Below, piece after piece: positions 26,580 through 35,838 of a stretch of DNA of 64,000 nt (the first letter of the stretch is position 1; each line of letters starts with the position of its first letter). Made by a program: the position numbers and the translations under genes. The notes under the pieces were generated by a model. That model did not search any database. It saw nothing but the letters and a program-made list of their open reading frames with translations, and was not told the origin of the DNA. Source of the stretch: Pyrococcus furiosus DSM 3638 (GTDB lineage Archaea > Methanobacteriota_B > Thermococci > Thermococcales > Thermococcaceae); the NCBI RefSeq assembly GCF_000007305.1, contig NC_003413.1, positions 1 through 64,000 on the forward strand. Reading direction: 5' to 3'.

Positions 26580-27090
26580 CATAATATATCTTCCAGGGAA
26601 TATTTAAGGATAGTTATATTGAAGATTTTTCGGTACACGATGTTTGGGCTTATTTTTTGATTCTTGGTTTTCTTTGAGCTTTATTCTTGAAATAAAGGTT
26701 TTTAAGGGGTTAGGATTTAATTTAGTAACTTGAAGTTATTATTTGCAGCATGTTACAGTTTTGCTACTTATTTGTTACGAAAGTTTTTCGAAATTTTTTG
26801 AATAGCATGCTAAATATAGATTTTTGTAAGAAGTTTGAGAGATTCTGTTGGATTATTATAATTAGGTAGGAGTTTGCTTGGTTGAGTTAGTTAGGTATTC
26901 CTCTGGGATAGGGTGTGAAAAGGGTTGATTTTTCCCAGGGTTACCCTGGGAGTATTTTTGATTTAGGGTCTCAGGGGGCGTTGGTTTGTTTATAAATGGG
27001 GGGTTGCTGGGTAAGTTGGATGCCCCGTAAAGGTTATAAATTCGAGTGATATAGTTACTCCGTAGGAGTATTGGGGCGAAAAAGCCCCCT
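26580..27090 (+). promoter_or_regulatory. CRISPR leader
   Basis: About 500 gene-free bp precede the first repeat. A TATA-like TTATAAA (27034-27040) lies about 50 nt before the array and would start transcription near 27065. Three hairpins are visible: TCCCAGGG-TTA-CCCTGGGA (26933-26951), ACTCC-GTA-GGAGT (27057-27069) and GGGGC-GAAAAA-GCCCC (27073-27088), the last ending 2 nt before repeat 1. The A+T-rich leader carries the array promoter and spacer-integration signals in this family; the left border is approximate. Confidence 0.85.
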
Positions 27091-30000
27091 GTTCCAATAA
27101 GACTAAAATAGAATTGAAAGTTATATGATTCATTTCTTGTCTTAAGCAATCTGATCTGACCAGAGCTGGTTCCAATAAGACTAAAATAGAATTGAAAGTA
27201 AAGTTTATAAACTTTTCGTGTATAGAAAAGTGCAGTTCCAATAAGACTAAAATAGAATTGAAAGCCGGTTCTGCACCCGAAACTTTCATACCAAAATACT
27301 CCGTTCCAATAAGACTAAAATAGAATTGAAAGGGTCATACTTTACTGCTACAACCCGCTCTGGGTCGAGTTCCAATAAGACTAAAATAGAATTGAAAGCT
27401 CTTATGCTGAATTTTTCTGAATCTTCGGATACTGGCAAGTTCCAATAAGACTAAAATAGAATTGAAAGGCGTTAATGAACAATAAGCCTGACACGAACAT
27501 AAACAGTTCCAATAAGACTAAAATAGAATTGAAAGGGAAATGTGCGTAAAGGTTTTCTTCCCAGGCTTTCGCTGTTCCAATAAGACTAAAATAGAATTGA
27601 AAGGTAGTGAGGCGTTGAACTTGACCCACCACCAGCCCTGTTCCAATAAGACTAAAATAGAATTGAAAGCACTACTGTCCTCTCGACAATTGACGTTATT
27701 ACAGTCGAGTTCCAATAAGACTAAAATAGAATTGAAAGTCAAAACTTTACAAAAGTAAAGAAAAAATTGAACGGGTGTTCCAATAAGACTAAAATAGAAT
27801 TGAAAGGCGTGCCGTGTGTTTTTATAACTGCTCTAATGTGTCTGTTCCAATAAGACTAAAATAGAATTGAAAGTTGCTGCATATCCAGTGTGGTTGGTCT
27901 TGAGGTATATGTTCCAATAAGACTAAAATAGAATTGAAAGAGACATTAGGAGACAGTATAGGCCAGAACTTGCCCAGGTTCCAATAAGACTAAAATAGAA
28001 TTGAAAGTTAGCAAATTGCCGATTACTGCACATAAAAAAAATAGTTCCAATAAGACTAAAATAGAATTGAAAGTTTTTTTGCCCGTTTTTTCTTTTCCCT
28101 CACCGCTTTTGTTCCAATAAGACTAAAATAGAATTGAAAGAGAATCTATAAGGGATTGAAAGGTCAAGGGTATACTATGTTCCAATAAGACTAAAATAGA
28201 ATTGAAAGACGAACCTCTTTGATCGTAAAAATTTCAATCATCTCTGTTCCAATAAGACTAAAATAGAATTGAAAGCTCCTATGCGGTCATTAGACCCCCG
28301 CCGGGGGCCGGCAGGTTCCAATAAGACTAAAATAGAATTGAAAGTGAGTTGTTTAGTCTAACTCTTACACCATCAGAAATAAGTTCCAATAAGACTAAAA
28401 TAGAATTGAAAGACAAATTAGTCAGAACCCCCCGCAATGAAAAATTTTTGGTTCCAATAAGACTAAAATAGAATTGAAAGGACAGCGTGGACACGGTGAA
28501 CGGGCTCTGGAAGGAGTTCCAATAAGACTAAAATAGAATTGAAAGTGCGCTATTCTCGGGTCAAGCCTCCCAGCCTGAACCTGTTCCAATAAGACTAAAA
28601 TAGAATTGAAAGAGCGGTCTGAGCCTGAGCCGTCGCTCCCTCAAGCGAGTTCCAATAAGACTAAAATAGAATTGAAAGTTATTCCTGATAGAACCTTTGC
28701 CACTGTTGAATTCCAGGTTCCAATAAGACTAAAATAGAATTGAAAGCTGTATTTCTTGCGGTAATACCCCCCAAATAGTTCCTGTTCCAATAAGACTAAA
28801 ATAGAATTGAAAGCATACTTGCGGATACGGATCCAGTCAAAACTTGACTGTTCCAATAAGACTAAAATAGAATTGAAAGAACACTTTCCTTAACTCTGGG
28901 TCGTCTATGTTTTTGAGTTCCAATAAGACTAAAATCGAATTGAAAGCTGGAGCGTTGGGCACAAGCATGGGGATGATTGTGGAGGTTCCAATAAGACTAA
29001 AATAGAATTGAAAGAGGGTTGGGTTCTCAATGGTGTATGGAGCGTTTCTTAGTTCCAATAAGACTAAAATAGAATTGAAAGCTATTAAACGCAATCCGCT
29101 CAGCCAAACATCACCCCTCGTTCCAATAAGACTAAAATAGAATTGAAAGTGATGGAGTAGATGAAATTCCTGGGGTGTCTTGGGAAGTTCCAATAAGACT
29201 AAAATAGAATTGAAAGGGTCTCATCTCGTGCAGCCTTTCTTCCCTCAACCCACGTTCCAATAAGACTAAAATAGAATTGAAAGGGAGCTAGAATTGATGA
29301 AGGAGGTTGCTCAAGTAGTGCGTTCCAATAAGACTAAAATAGAATTGAAAGCACAAAGTTCTTCCATTCTACTAGTCCAGCTCTCTGTGTTCCAATAAGA
29401 CTAAAATAGAATTGAAAGCTGTCTCCCTAAGAGCATACAATCCTCTGTACTCTATGTTCCAATAAGACTAAAATAGAATTGAAAGGGAGTAGAAATGCCC
29501 AAATTCCCCTTAGGGACAAGATGGTTCCAATAAGACTAAAATAGAATTGAAAGCACCACCACGATGAAGGTACCGTTCTCAACGTCTACTTCAGTTCCAA
29601 TAAGACTAAAATAGAATTGAAAGAATCAACCCCAAACCTTGCAAGGGTTGCCTCAACTGGGTTCCAATAAGACTAAAATAGAATTGAAAGAACTTCCTCT
29701 CCAACTCCCTCACCTCCTCATCCGACAAGTTCCAATAAGACTAAAATAGAATTGAAAGACTGGATTGAGAGCAACTTGTCGAATTATGTCGTCAAGCTCG
29801 TCATTGAGTTCCAATAAGACTAAAATAGAATTGAAAGGATAATGCTAGGTTATTATATAGGTATAAGGCAAGGTGTCCAGTTCCAATAAGACTAAAATAG
29901 AATTGAAAGGTTTCCAAGCCATTCCAACCACCCCACATGTGTTGTTTTCATGTTCCAATAAGACTAAAATAGAATTGAAAGTTTGTGATAGTGTTCTTTG

Positions 30001-30619
30001 CAACGAAGAGCTTGCTGGTCAGTTCCAATAAGACTAAAATAGAATTGAAAGGAACATTGTCCCCTCCTCCAAACAGTTTTTCATGTCTGTTCCAATAAGA
30101 CTAAAATAGAATTGAAAGTAGAGTGCGGCGATTATTTTGGTTCTCAGCGTTGCTCGTTCCAATAAGACTAAAATAGAATTGAAAGTCAGCAGTTACGTCG
30201 TTCTTCCAGGTGAGAATACCATGTTCCAATAAGACTAAAATAGAATTGAAAGAATAATCAGCAAAATCACGGGACATAGAAGGCTAGACTACATCCTACA
30301 CGTTCCAATAAGACTAAAATAGAATTGAAAGAGAGAATCTGGTAAGGAGACAGTAAACTGATCATGCAATGTTCCAATAAGACTAAAATAGAATTGAAAG
30401 GAGTTTCCAAGATGAGTGCCCCGAGCCGGGGGCTCGGGGCATGGTTCCAATAAGAACTAAAATAGAATTGAAAGAGAGGCCCCCACATCTGATTTAATCT
30501 GAGATGGAACTTCCACAATTGTTCCAATAAGACTAAAATAGAATTGAAAGACGGTTGGCCTTGATACACTGGCCAAAAGAAATCTACGGTTCCAATAAGA
30601 CCAAAAATAAAATTGAAAA
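27091..30619 (+). CRISPR. CRISPR array, 52 repeats and 51 spacers, P. furiosus type
   Basis: The 30-nt repeat runs from GTTCCAATAAGAC to ATAGAATTGAAAG; the last 8 nt ATTGAAAG are the known 5' tag of P. furiosus crRNAs made by Cas6, so transcription is rightward. I count 52 copies by position. Spacers are mostly 36-40 nt. Exceptions are the first (48), several near the far end (49, 42, 42, 49, 43, 56) and the last (28). Variant repeats: 28917 (one A to C), 30444 (one extra A) and the terminal 30589 copy, which is degenerate (GACCAAAAATAAAATTGAAAA). No cas genes lie in this window, so effectors act in trans. ORFs over the array are artefacts. Confidence 0.99.
30589..30619 (+). repeat. Degenerate terminal CRISPR repeat
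   Basis: The last repeat keeps GTTCCAATAAGA but diverges in its 3' half and ends ATTGAAAA instead of ATTGAAAG. This marks the leader-distal end. The 190 bp that follow (30620-30811) are A+T-rich with T-runs, and I see no gene in them. Confidence 0.9.
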
Positions 30620-30811
30620 AGCACATTTATTTTTCAAAGGTGGAAGAGACACATGCTCGGATATTTGAATGTGAGGTCTGATAAGATATGTGTTCGATGT
30701 TTTTAACACGAGTTTTTAAATTAATGAAAATACGAGATATTTTTCTATTCTTTGTTTAAAATTGTTTCTAATAAAAATTTTTAAACTAGAAATTAGAAAA
30801 ATTCTAAAGAT

Positions 30812-32152
30812 CTAAAGAATCACGGCAATCATCATGGAATTAACGTTCGTTCTCGTGGGCCCAGTTATAACAAGAGCCTTCGCCCTCTTCAGCGCCTCAT
30901 AGGCGTTGTGTCTCTTTAAGTATTCCTCAACGTCAATGTTCTCTTTTTTAAGAACCTCCAATGTGTAGCTATCTACCAATCCTCCAGCAGCATCTGTGGG
31001 CCCGTCAGTTCCGTCGGTATCTATGACCAGCACGGCAACTCCTCTAAGCCCTGCTATCTTCCTCGCTATACTTAGGGCAAGCTCCTGGTTAGGCCCACCA
31101 AGCCCAGCTTCCCCCTGTATTGTAACTGTAGTTTCACCTCCAGCAATTAGAACACATGGCCTCTTGAAGGGTCTGTTTCTGTGGTAAACCTCTTCGATTA
31201 TAGAACCAAGAGCAATCCCCACTTCTCTGGCCTCCCCCTCAAGTGTTGTTGTTAGTATATAAGCATTTAAGCCAAGCTCTTTAGCCTTTCTTTCAACGGC
31301 TTCGCAGGCCAACGCGTTACTGGCAATGAGAAAGTTGTGAACATTTGGCAAATCCTCCTTTAATGTCTCTTCAACCTTCCCCTCAAGACCAAGCTCTATA
31401 TATCTCCTCACGCTCTCTGGAATCTTATCCCAAAGGTTGTAGAGCTTGAGGATCCTATATGCATCCCTAAACGTTGTTGGGTCTTTCACCGTTGGCCCAG
31501 AGGCTATTGCTTCCAGGGGATCACCTACAACATCTGAAACAATCAAGCTTATCAGTGTTCCTTTGACGAGCTTTGCCAGTTTTCCTCCTTTAACCTTTGA
31601 GATGTGCTTTCTAACTGTGTTTATTTCATATATCTTCGCCCCACTCTTGAGGAGGAGCTCATTTGTCTTGATCTTGTCCTCGAGGCTTATTCCATCTTCG
31701 GGGAGTGTGAACAAGGCCGACCCTCCTCCAGAAATCAGAACCAATAGAATATCGTTTTCTTTCACCTTTTTCGCGAGTTCAACTCCAAGCTTAGCCCCTT
31801 TCACTGAGTTTTCATCTGGAATTGGGTGTCCTGCTTCAATGACCCTTATCTTCTTTATTAGAGGTAGGGAGTAGCCGTACTTTGTTACCGCTATTCCTTC
31901 CCTTATCCTATCTCCTAAAATCTCTTCCACGGCCTTTGCCATTGAACATGCGGCCTTCCCAAAGGCCAACACGTAAATATCTCCTTTTATTTGAAACTCT
32001 TTTCCGTTAACTATGAGCTTATCCCCCTCAATTCTGAGTACTCTCTTTACGGCCTCATAAGGATCCGCGCTCTTTATTGCTTCTTCCATCATTGCAAGTG
32101 CTATTTCTTTTGTCCTAACATCTCCCTGGGAGAGTAGGTCCTCCCTGTTCAT
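30812..32152 (-). CDS. Glycerate 2-kinase (DUF4147/MOFRL family)
   Basis: A 446-residue glycerate kinase of the DUF4147-MOFRL type, phosphorylating glycerate to 2-phosphoglycerate with ATP and feeding the modified glycolysis of Thermococcales. Landmarks: AFGKAACSMAKA (about 60), LVLISGGGSALFTLP (about 135), EINTVRKHISKVKGGKLA (about 180) and the C-terminal MOFRL motif DGTDGPTDAAGGLVD (about 375). GGTGAG lies 5 nt before the ATG at 32152, preferred over 32164. Divergent from the amidotransferase gene with only about 54 nt between starts, so the promoters must overlap. Confidence 0.9.
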   Translation of the reverse strand: MNREDLLSQGDVRTKEIALAMMEEAIKSADPYEAVKRVLRIEGDKLIVNGKEFQIKGDIYVLAFGKAACSMAKAVEEILGDRIREGIAVTKYGYSLPLIKKIRVIEAGHPIPDENSVKGAKLGVELAKKVKENDILLVLISGGGSALFTLPEDGISLEDKIKTNELLLKSGAKIYEINTVRKHISKVKGGKLAKLVKGTLISLIVSDVVGDPLEAIASGPTVKDPTTFRDAYRILKLYNLWDKIPESVRRYIELGLEGKVEETLKEDLPNVHNFLIASNALACEAVERKAKELGLNAYILTTTLEGEAREVGIALGSIIEEVYHRNRPFKRPCVLIAGGETTVTIQGEAGLGGPNQELALSIARKIAGLRGVAVLVIDTDGTDGPTDAAGGLVDSYTLEVLKKENIDVEEYLKRHNAYEALKRAKALVITGPTRTNVNSMMIAVIL

Positions 32153-32206
32153 TTCACTCACCATAAAGATATAAGGTTTGGAGAATATTAAATTAAGGTG
32201 GATTCA

Positions 32207-32998
32207 ATGTGCAGAATTCTTCTTGCGGTTGGTGAGGGTCAAAGGATTGTCCCCTGGATTGAAGCCTTTGTTAAAGCCTCTGAAAATGATCCTTATAAAG
32301 AGGCTAGGGGAAAGGGAAGGAGCCACAAGGATGGCTGGGGTTATGTTTTAATAACTGAGGATTACGTTAAGCACTACAAGTCAAGAAGGCCAGTATTTGA
32401 GGATGAAGAAGTTGATGAGCTGAAGGGGAGTATCTCTAATTTCTCAGTTTTAATGGCTCACTCTAGGGCAGCTAGTCAGGGAAGTGTGGAAACATTCAAC
32501 GCTCAGCCCTTCTCATTTGGAAGTCCTCACGGCTATCAGCTTTACTTCATGCACAATGGCGACTTAAACAAGTCAATGCTTTTAGAGGCCCTGAAGCTTC
32601 CAGCAGAGAAGTTTTTGAACGTTTCCGATTCCTACGTTGCAGGGATGTATGCATCTCTTTTCATAACTTCCCAGGAAGATGAGGAAATAGTTAAAGCTAT
32701 CTCGGCTTTAAAGGAAGTTGTTAATACCTCCCTCAACGTTGGAATGATCTTGGCCTCCCCTGGGAAGTTAAAGGTTGTTGGAGTAGCGTACATGAGGGAA
32801 GAATTCCTGGAGAGAAAGGCGGAGAGGGATTATATGAGGTTGATAAGCTTTCCAGACTCTGATCTCTTCGTCTTGGCCTCCTCGACACTGGAGCTGTACA
32901 CCTACTTCCCAGTGGACGATGTTCCCAATGCCACCCTCTTTGCTCTGGATGTTAATTTAAAAGAGAAGGAGTTTGAGGTTAGGAAGTACTCCTTTTAA
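32207..32998 (+). CDS. Class II glutamine amidotransferase-like protein
   Basis: A 263-residue Ntn-hydrolase. Translation from the ATG at 32207 gives Met-Cys-Arg-Ile, placing the nucleophile Cys at position 2 as in GATase II domains; earlier in-frame codons are the GGTGG ribosome site. Conserved parts include KDGWGYVLI (about 45), HSRAAS (about 85), NAQPFSFG (about 97) and FMHNGDLNKS (about 112). It has no attached synthetase domain and resembles YafJ/Gat-like stand-alone proteins of unknown substrate. It is convergent with cca (20-nt overlap). Confidence 0.88.
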   Translation: MCRILLAVGEGQRIVPWIEAFVKASENDPYKEARGKGRSHKDGWGYVLITEDYVKHYKSRRPVFEDEEVDELKGSISNFSVLMAHSRAASQGSVETFNAQPFSFGSPHGYQLYFMHNGDLNKSMLLEALKLPAEKFLNVSDSYVAGMYASLFITSQEDEEIVKAISALKEVVNTSLNVGMILASPGKLKVVGVAYMREEFLERKAERDYMRLISFPDSDLFVLASSTLELYTYFPVDDVPNATLFALDVNLKEKEFEVRKYSF

Positions 32999-34340
32999 CG
33001 TTGAACTTTTCCCTAGAGAGGAATAGATAGGCCTCATTTGCAAGGGGCTTTGGTACAAAATCTATTAGAATATCAGAACTTTTTATTACCTCTTTTACGT
33101 TCTTCCCAGCTGAAAACTGACCCTTTTTGAATATCTCTTCGAGAACTTCCACTATAAACCCACCAACCTTCTTTTCAGCCATTAAATCCTTCCCCTCTAT
33201 CCACACCTTCTCATTCTTCTCGTAAAATCTCCTTCCGTGAGAAGTAAAGTAGAGGGGCCCTCTCTTTATCTCAATCCTGGGTTTTTCTACTCTATCAACT
33301 TCTAGAAATATGAAGTTCCTTCCGTAATCAATGCCAAATACTTTGAAGCCTTCAATCTCCAGGGCCTTTGCTAGGCCTTTAGCTGTTTTCTCAACTTGGG
33401 GGAGTAGGAGATCATCCACTAACTTCGGGGGTGTGAAGAGTAAGGTAACTAAGTGTGTTCCCTTTCTCTTGAGTTCTTCCCTGTAATTTCCCCTCTTCTC
33501 CCCTGGGAAGAAAAATTCTAGGGAAGGTTTCTCTAAGAACTGCATTGATGAGAAGTAGAAGAGGCCAAATCTCTCCCAGCTTAAGTTGGCCGCAACGTTT
33601 CTCCTTGGGTCAACTGGATCTATAACTATCAAGGGTTTATCCTCTTCGGCTTCCCTCTTTATTGTTTTCATAGTTATTTCGCTTTCCTTCTTCATCCACT
33701 TTCCAGTGTCAATTATCTTCTTTTTAAGCATAAAATCTGCCTTCTCCAGCACGCTTAGAAATGACCCAAATTCTATGACAAGTATTTCGGCAAGATAGCC
33801 CGAGAATCCCCTCACATATATTTCGCTTCCATAGGCTTTTATTCCCTTTAAAAAGCGTTTGAAAAGCCTTACCTCATTGTTCTTCCCCTTTAAATTTTCA
33901 ATAACCCATTTCGTATGGAGTATCGACCTGTCAACTGCCGTCCTTACATCCTTCCAGCTTTTAACGTCATAGCATGGAACTATGTCCACCTTAACTCCCT
34001 TATATTCGGCTCTAACGTAGGGATGCTCGGCATAGGCTAATTCATACCTTCCAAGCTTTTTCCCTAAAACCTTTCCTGCTTCTAATCCTTTCTCCCTAAG
34101 CTTTTCTAAGCTTGTATCCAGGGGAAATGCAATGAAGAGATCTAAATCGTGGTCTCCAGCGAGATAAGTGTTCTTTGCCAGAGAACCAACGAAGTATGGC
34201 TTAGCGTTGAGGTTGAGCTCCTCAATTGTCTCTCTGGCCTTTTCCTCAATTTCACTCATAAGTGTTTTGACAAACCTCTCTTCTTCTTCCTTTGGGACTA
34301 TTTTCTGGAGAGCTTCTTCAATGACTTCTTCAATATCCAT
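32979..34340 (-). CDS. cca: CCA-adding tRNA nucleotidyltransferase (class I)
   Basis: A 453-residue archaeal CCA-adding enzyme that builds or repairs tRNA 3' CCA ends without a nucleic acid template. The nucleotidyltransferase motif GSLAKNTYLAGDHDLDLFIAFP (described at about 52-73) has the catalytic DxD, and the third carboxylate lies in YKGVKVDIVP (about 113). Poly(A)-polymerase-like middle and tail domains follow, at normal length. It probably shares a transcription unit with nothing else; the 203-bp gap upstream (34341-34544) shows no gene. Confidence 0.95.
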   Translation of the reverse strand: MDIEEVIEEALQKIVPKEEEERFVKTLMSEIEEKARETIEELNLNAKPYFVGSLAKNTYLAGDHDLDLFIAFPLDTSLEKLREKGLEAGKVLGKKLGRYELAYAEHPYVRAEYKGVKVDIVPCYDVKSWKDVRTAVDRSILHTKWVIENLKGKNNEVRLFKRFLKGIKAYGSEIYVRGFSGYLAEILVIEFGSFLSVLEKADFMLKKKIIDTGKWMKKESEITMKTIKREAEEDKPLIVIDPVDPRRNVAANLSWERFGLFYFSSMQFLEKPSLEFFFPGEKRGNYREELKRKGTHLVTLLFTPPKLVDDLLLPQVEKTAKGLAKALEIEGFKVFGIDYGRNFIFLEVDRVEKPRIEIKRGPLYFTSHGRRFYEKNEKVWIEGKDLMAEKKVGGFIVEVLEEIFKKGQFSAGKNVKEVIKSSDILIDFVPKPLANEAYLFLSREKFNVKRSTS

Positions 34341-34544
34341 GTTTGCACATGCCCTTAGGAAGTATTTTACCCTTTTGCTTTTGTCTCACAAAAAATAGAA
34401 GGTATGCTATAGGGTGCACTGAGAACTTTCATCTCCCGAGAGATCCCCATGAGCAATCCTTATGTTGGAGGAAAGCAATATGATCTAACTTAACGATGGA
34501 GTGGTGCCATCACGTTAATGTTCGAAAATAATTCAAAAATTTCC

Positions 34545-35099
34545 CTATTCGCTTAATTCGAATCTTGCTAGTGTTTCATATATTGGGCCCTTGGGGGTTA
34601 GAGTGCTCTTTTTTAGTTCAATTGCCTCAACTATGAAGGAACCGAAGTCTTCATTTGCGAGTTCCTTAAGCTTCATGGCAAGGCCGAGCTTGTCTTTAAC
34701 AAACTTTACCCTTCCAAGGGTTATGTGGGCCACAAAGTTGCCCTCCTTTTTAAAGCCGAGTTTTGCTAGCTCATCATCTATTTCCTTGGCGATCTTCTTT
34801 ATTATTTCATCATTTTCAACTCCAGCCCAGATAACTCTCACATAATTGGGATTTGGAAAGACTCCTATTCCCCTAACATTGACTTCGTGCTTCTTGTACT
34901 TTTTGGCAATTTTCTCAAGGATTTTCTTGATTTCTTCTGCCTGCTCTTCTGTGATTTCTCCCAGAAACTTTAGAGTTATGTGAAAGTTTTCCCTCTCGAC
35001 GAACTTTATCTTGGCTTCCTTTGATCCTATGTAGTCTTGAGCCCTAACAAGTGCATCCCTAACGCTCTCACTAACGTCTATAGCTATAAACGCCCTCAT
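34545..35099 (-). CDS. thpR: RNA 2',3'-cyclic phosphodiesterase ThpR (2'-5' RNA ligase family)
   Basis: A 184-residue 2H phosphoesterase. The two catalytic HxT motifs are HITLKFLGE (about 45) and HITLGRVKF (about 126). The family hydrolyses 2',3'-cyclic phosphates and can join 2'-5' tRNA half-molecules; the P. furiosus enzyme has been crystallised. The start [11 protein letters not shown] is typical. The promoter lies in the 35100-35140 stretch, next to a gene relic. Confidence 0.93.
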   Translation of the reverse strand: MRAFIAIDVSESVRDALVRAQDYIGSKEAKIKFVERENFHITLKFLGEITEEQAEEIKKILEKIAKKYKKHEVNVRGIGVFPNPNYVRVIWAGVENDEIIKKIAKEIDDELAKLGFKKEGNFVAHITLGRVKFVKDKLGLAMKLKELANEDFGSFIVEAIELKKSTLTPKGPIYETLARFELSE

Positions 35100-35140
35100 G
35101 TTTGTGAGTAGTCTTGGGGAGTTATAATTCTTTTCACTTT

Positions 35141-35314
35141 CTACTCCTGTGATAGTGGGGGGAAGGCATAATGAGTTATCTCATAGCTAAAACTTCCCTT
35201 TTCGTGGTCAAAGGTTGTTCTTTTGCTGGTTTCTTTTTTAGAGATATCGAATGTGAACGGGAGTGTGAAACCAACTGCATTGATCACAACTGGTAGCGAA
35301 AACGGTATAGATCC
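35141..35314 (-). pseudogene. Relic of a secreted-protein gene (C-terminal part)
   Basis: A 57-codon open stretch without a start, closed upstream by an in-frame TAA (35315-35317) and ending TAG at 35141. It reads ...PFSLPVVINAVGF, TLPFTFDISKKETSK and [19 protein letters not shown]. The segment FSYEITHYA aligns with FSYDTFSGDLTYYA in the frameshifted secreted-protein gene at 40.2-40.98 kb, so both derive from one family. Alternating hydrophobic residues suggest beta strands. With no start and stops upstream it is a decayed fragment; the 35318-35385 remainder shows nothing further. Confidence 0.6.
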
Positions 35315-35385
35315 TTAAATCATGCATCCTACACCCTCGATTGATGATTCATCACCATTTGAGCTAGTAATAGAGGAAAATCGTC

Positions 35386-35838
35386 TTAGATAGGCTTTTC
35401 CATTATCAGTGCTCTCGCTTTGTACCCTCTCTCCTCATACCATTTAACAGCTGGATTGTCAATCTCAACCCTTAGAACAATCTTTTTTGCTCCTCTCTCT
35501 TTTGCCCATTCTTCAGCTTTTCTTAAAAGAGCGGAACCTATTCCCAATCCCCTAGCCCATTTAACCACCTCGATATCATATATGTATGCTATCTTAACGT
35601 AATCCACTGTGTCGAGGGTTATGCAGATCCATACATGTCCTAGAAGCTCACTCCTTTCGTTAAGGGCAACGAAGAACTTGTGCTCTCCTTGTGAAAGTAA
35701 ACTTTCAAATAGCTCTTCATGCCTCTCCTCGTATTCCTCGTAAGAAATAGGAAAACGAACAAAGGAATAGCTTATCTCCCTATCGAGTTTCTTAATCTCT
35801 TCTATATACTCCTCACCGTCAACTATTGTGTATTCCAT
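35386..35838 (-). CDS. GNAT-family N-acetyltransferase
   Basis: A 150-residue GNAT acetyltransferase. The acetyl-CoA loop motif A reads VVKWARGLGIGSALLRKAEEWAKERG (about 90-115, with the RGxGxG/A pattern), and the family-typical end is WYEERGYKARALIME. It is the last gene of a four-gene minus-strand operon and starts inside the end of the PP-loop gene (20-nt overlap), with GGAGG in that overlap as ribosome site. The substrate may be an amine made by the upstream enzymes; that is inference from coupling. Confidence 0.88.
   Translation of the reverse strand: MEYTIVDGEEYIEEIKKLDREISYSFVRFPISYEEYEERHEELFESLLSQGEHKFFVALNERSELLGHVWICITLDTVDYVKIAYIYDIEVVKWARGLGIGSALLRKAEEWAKERGAKKIVLRVEIDNPAVKWYEERGYKARALIMEKPI

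Noticed and set aside
26990-30626. Repetitive ORFs encoding FNSILVLLE-type repeats
   Set aside because: Translation of the CRISPR repeat and spacers; no start signals.
34494-34520. GATGG...CCATC mini-hairpin
   Set aside because: A 5-bp stem in an intergenic gap without promoter or terminator context; expected by chance.
35171-35296. Plus-strand ORF of 41 codons with several Cys ([11 protein letters not shown]...)
   Set aside because: It is antisense to the recognisable relic of the secreted-protein family and has no ribosome site.
35335-35365. GTGATGA on the minus strand, a possible C box of another sRNA
   Set aside because: No CTGA box at a fitting distance; GATGATTCATC is just a small palindrome.
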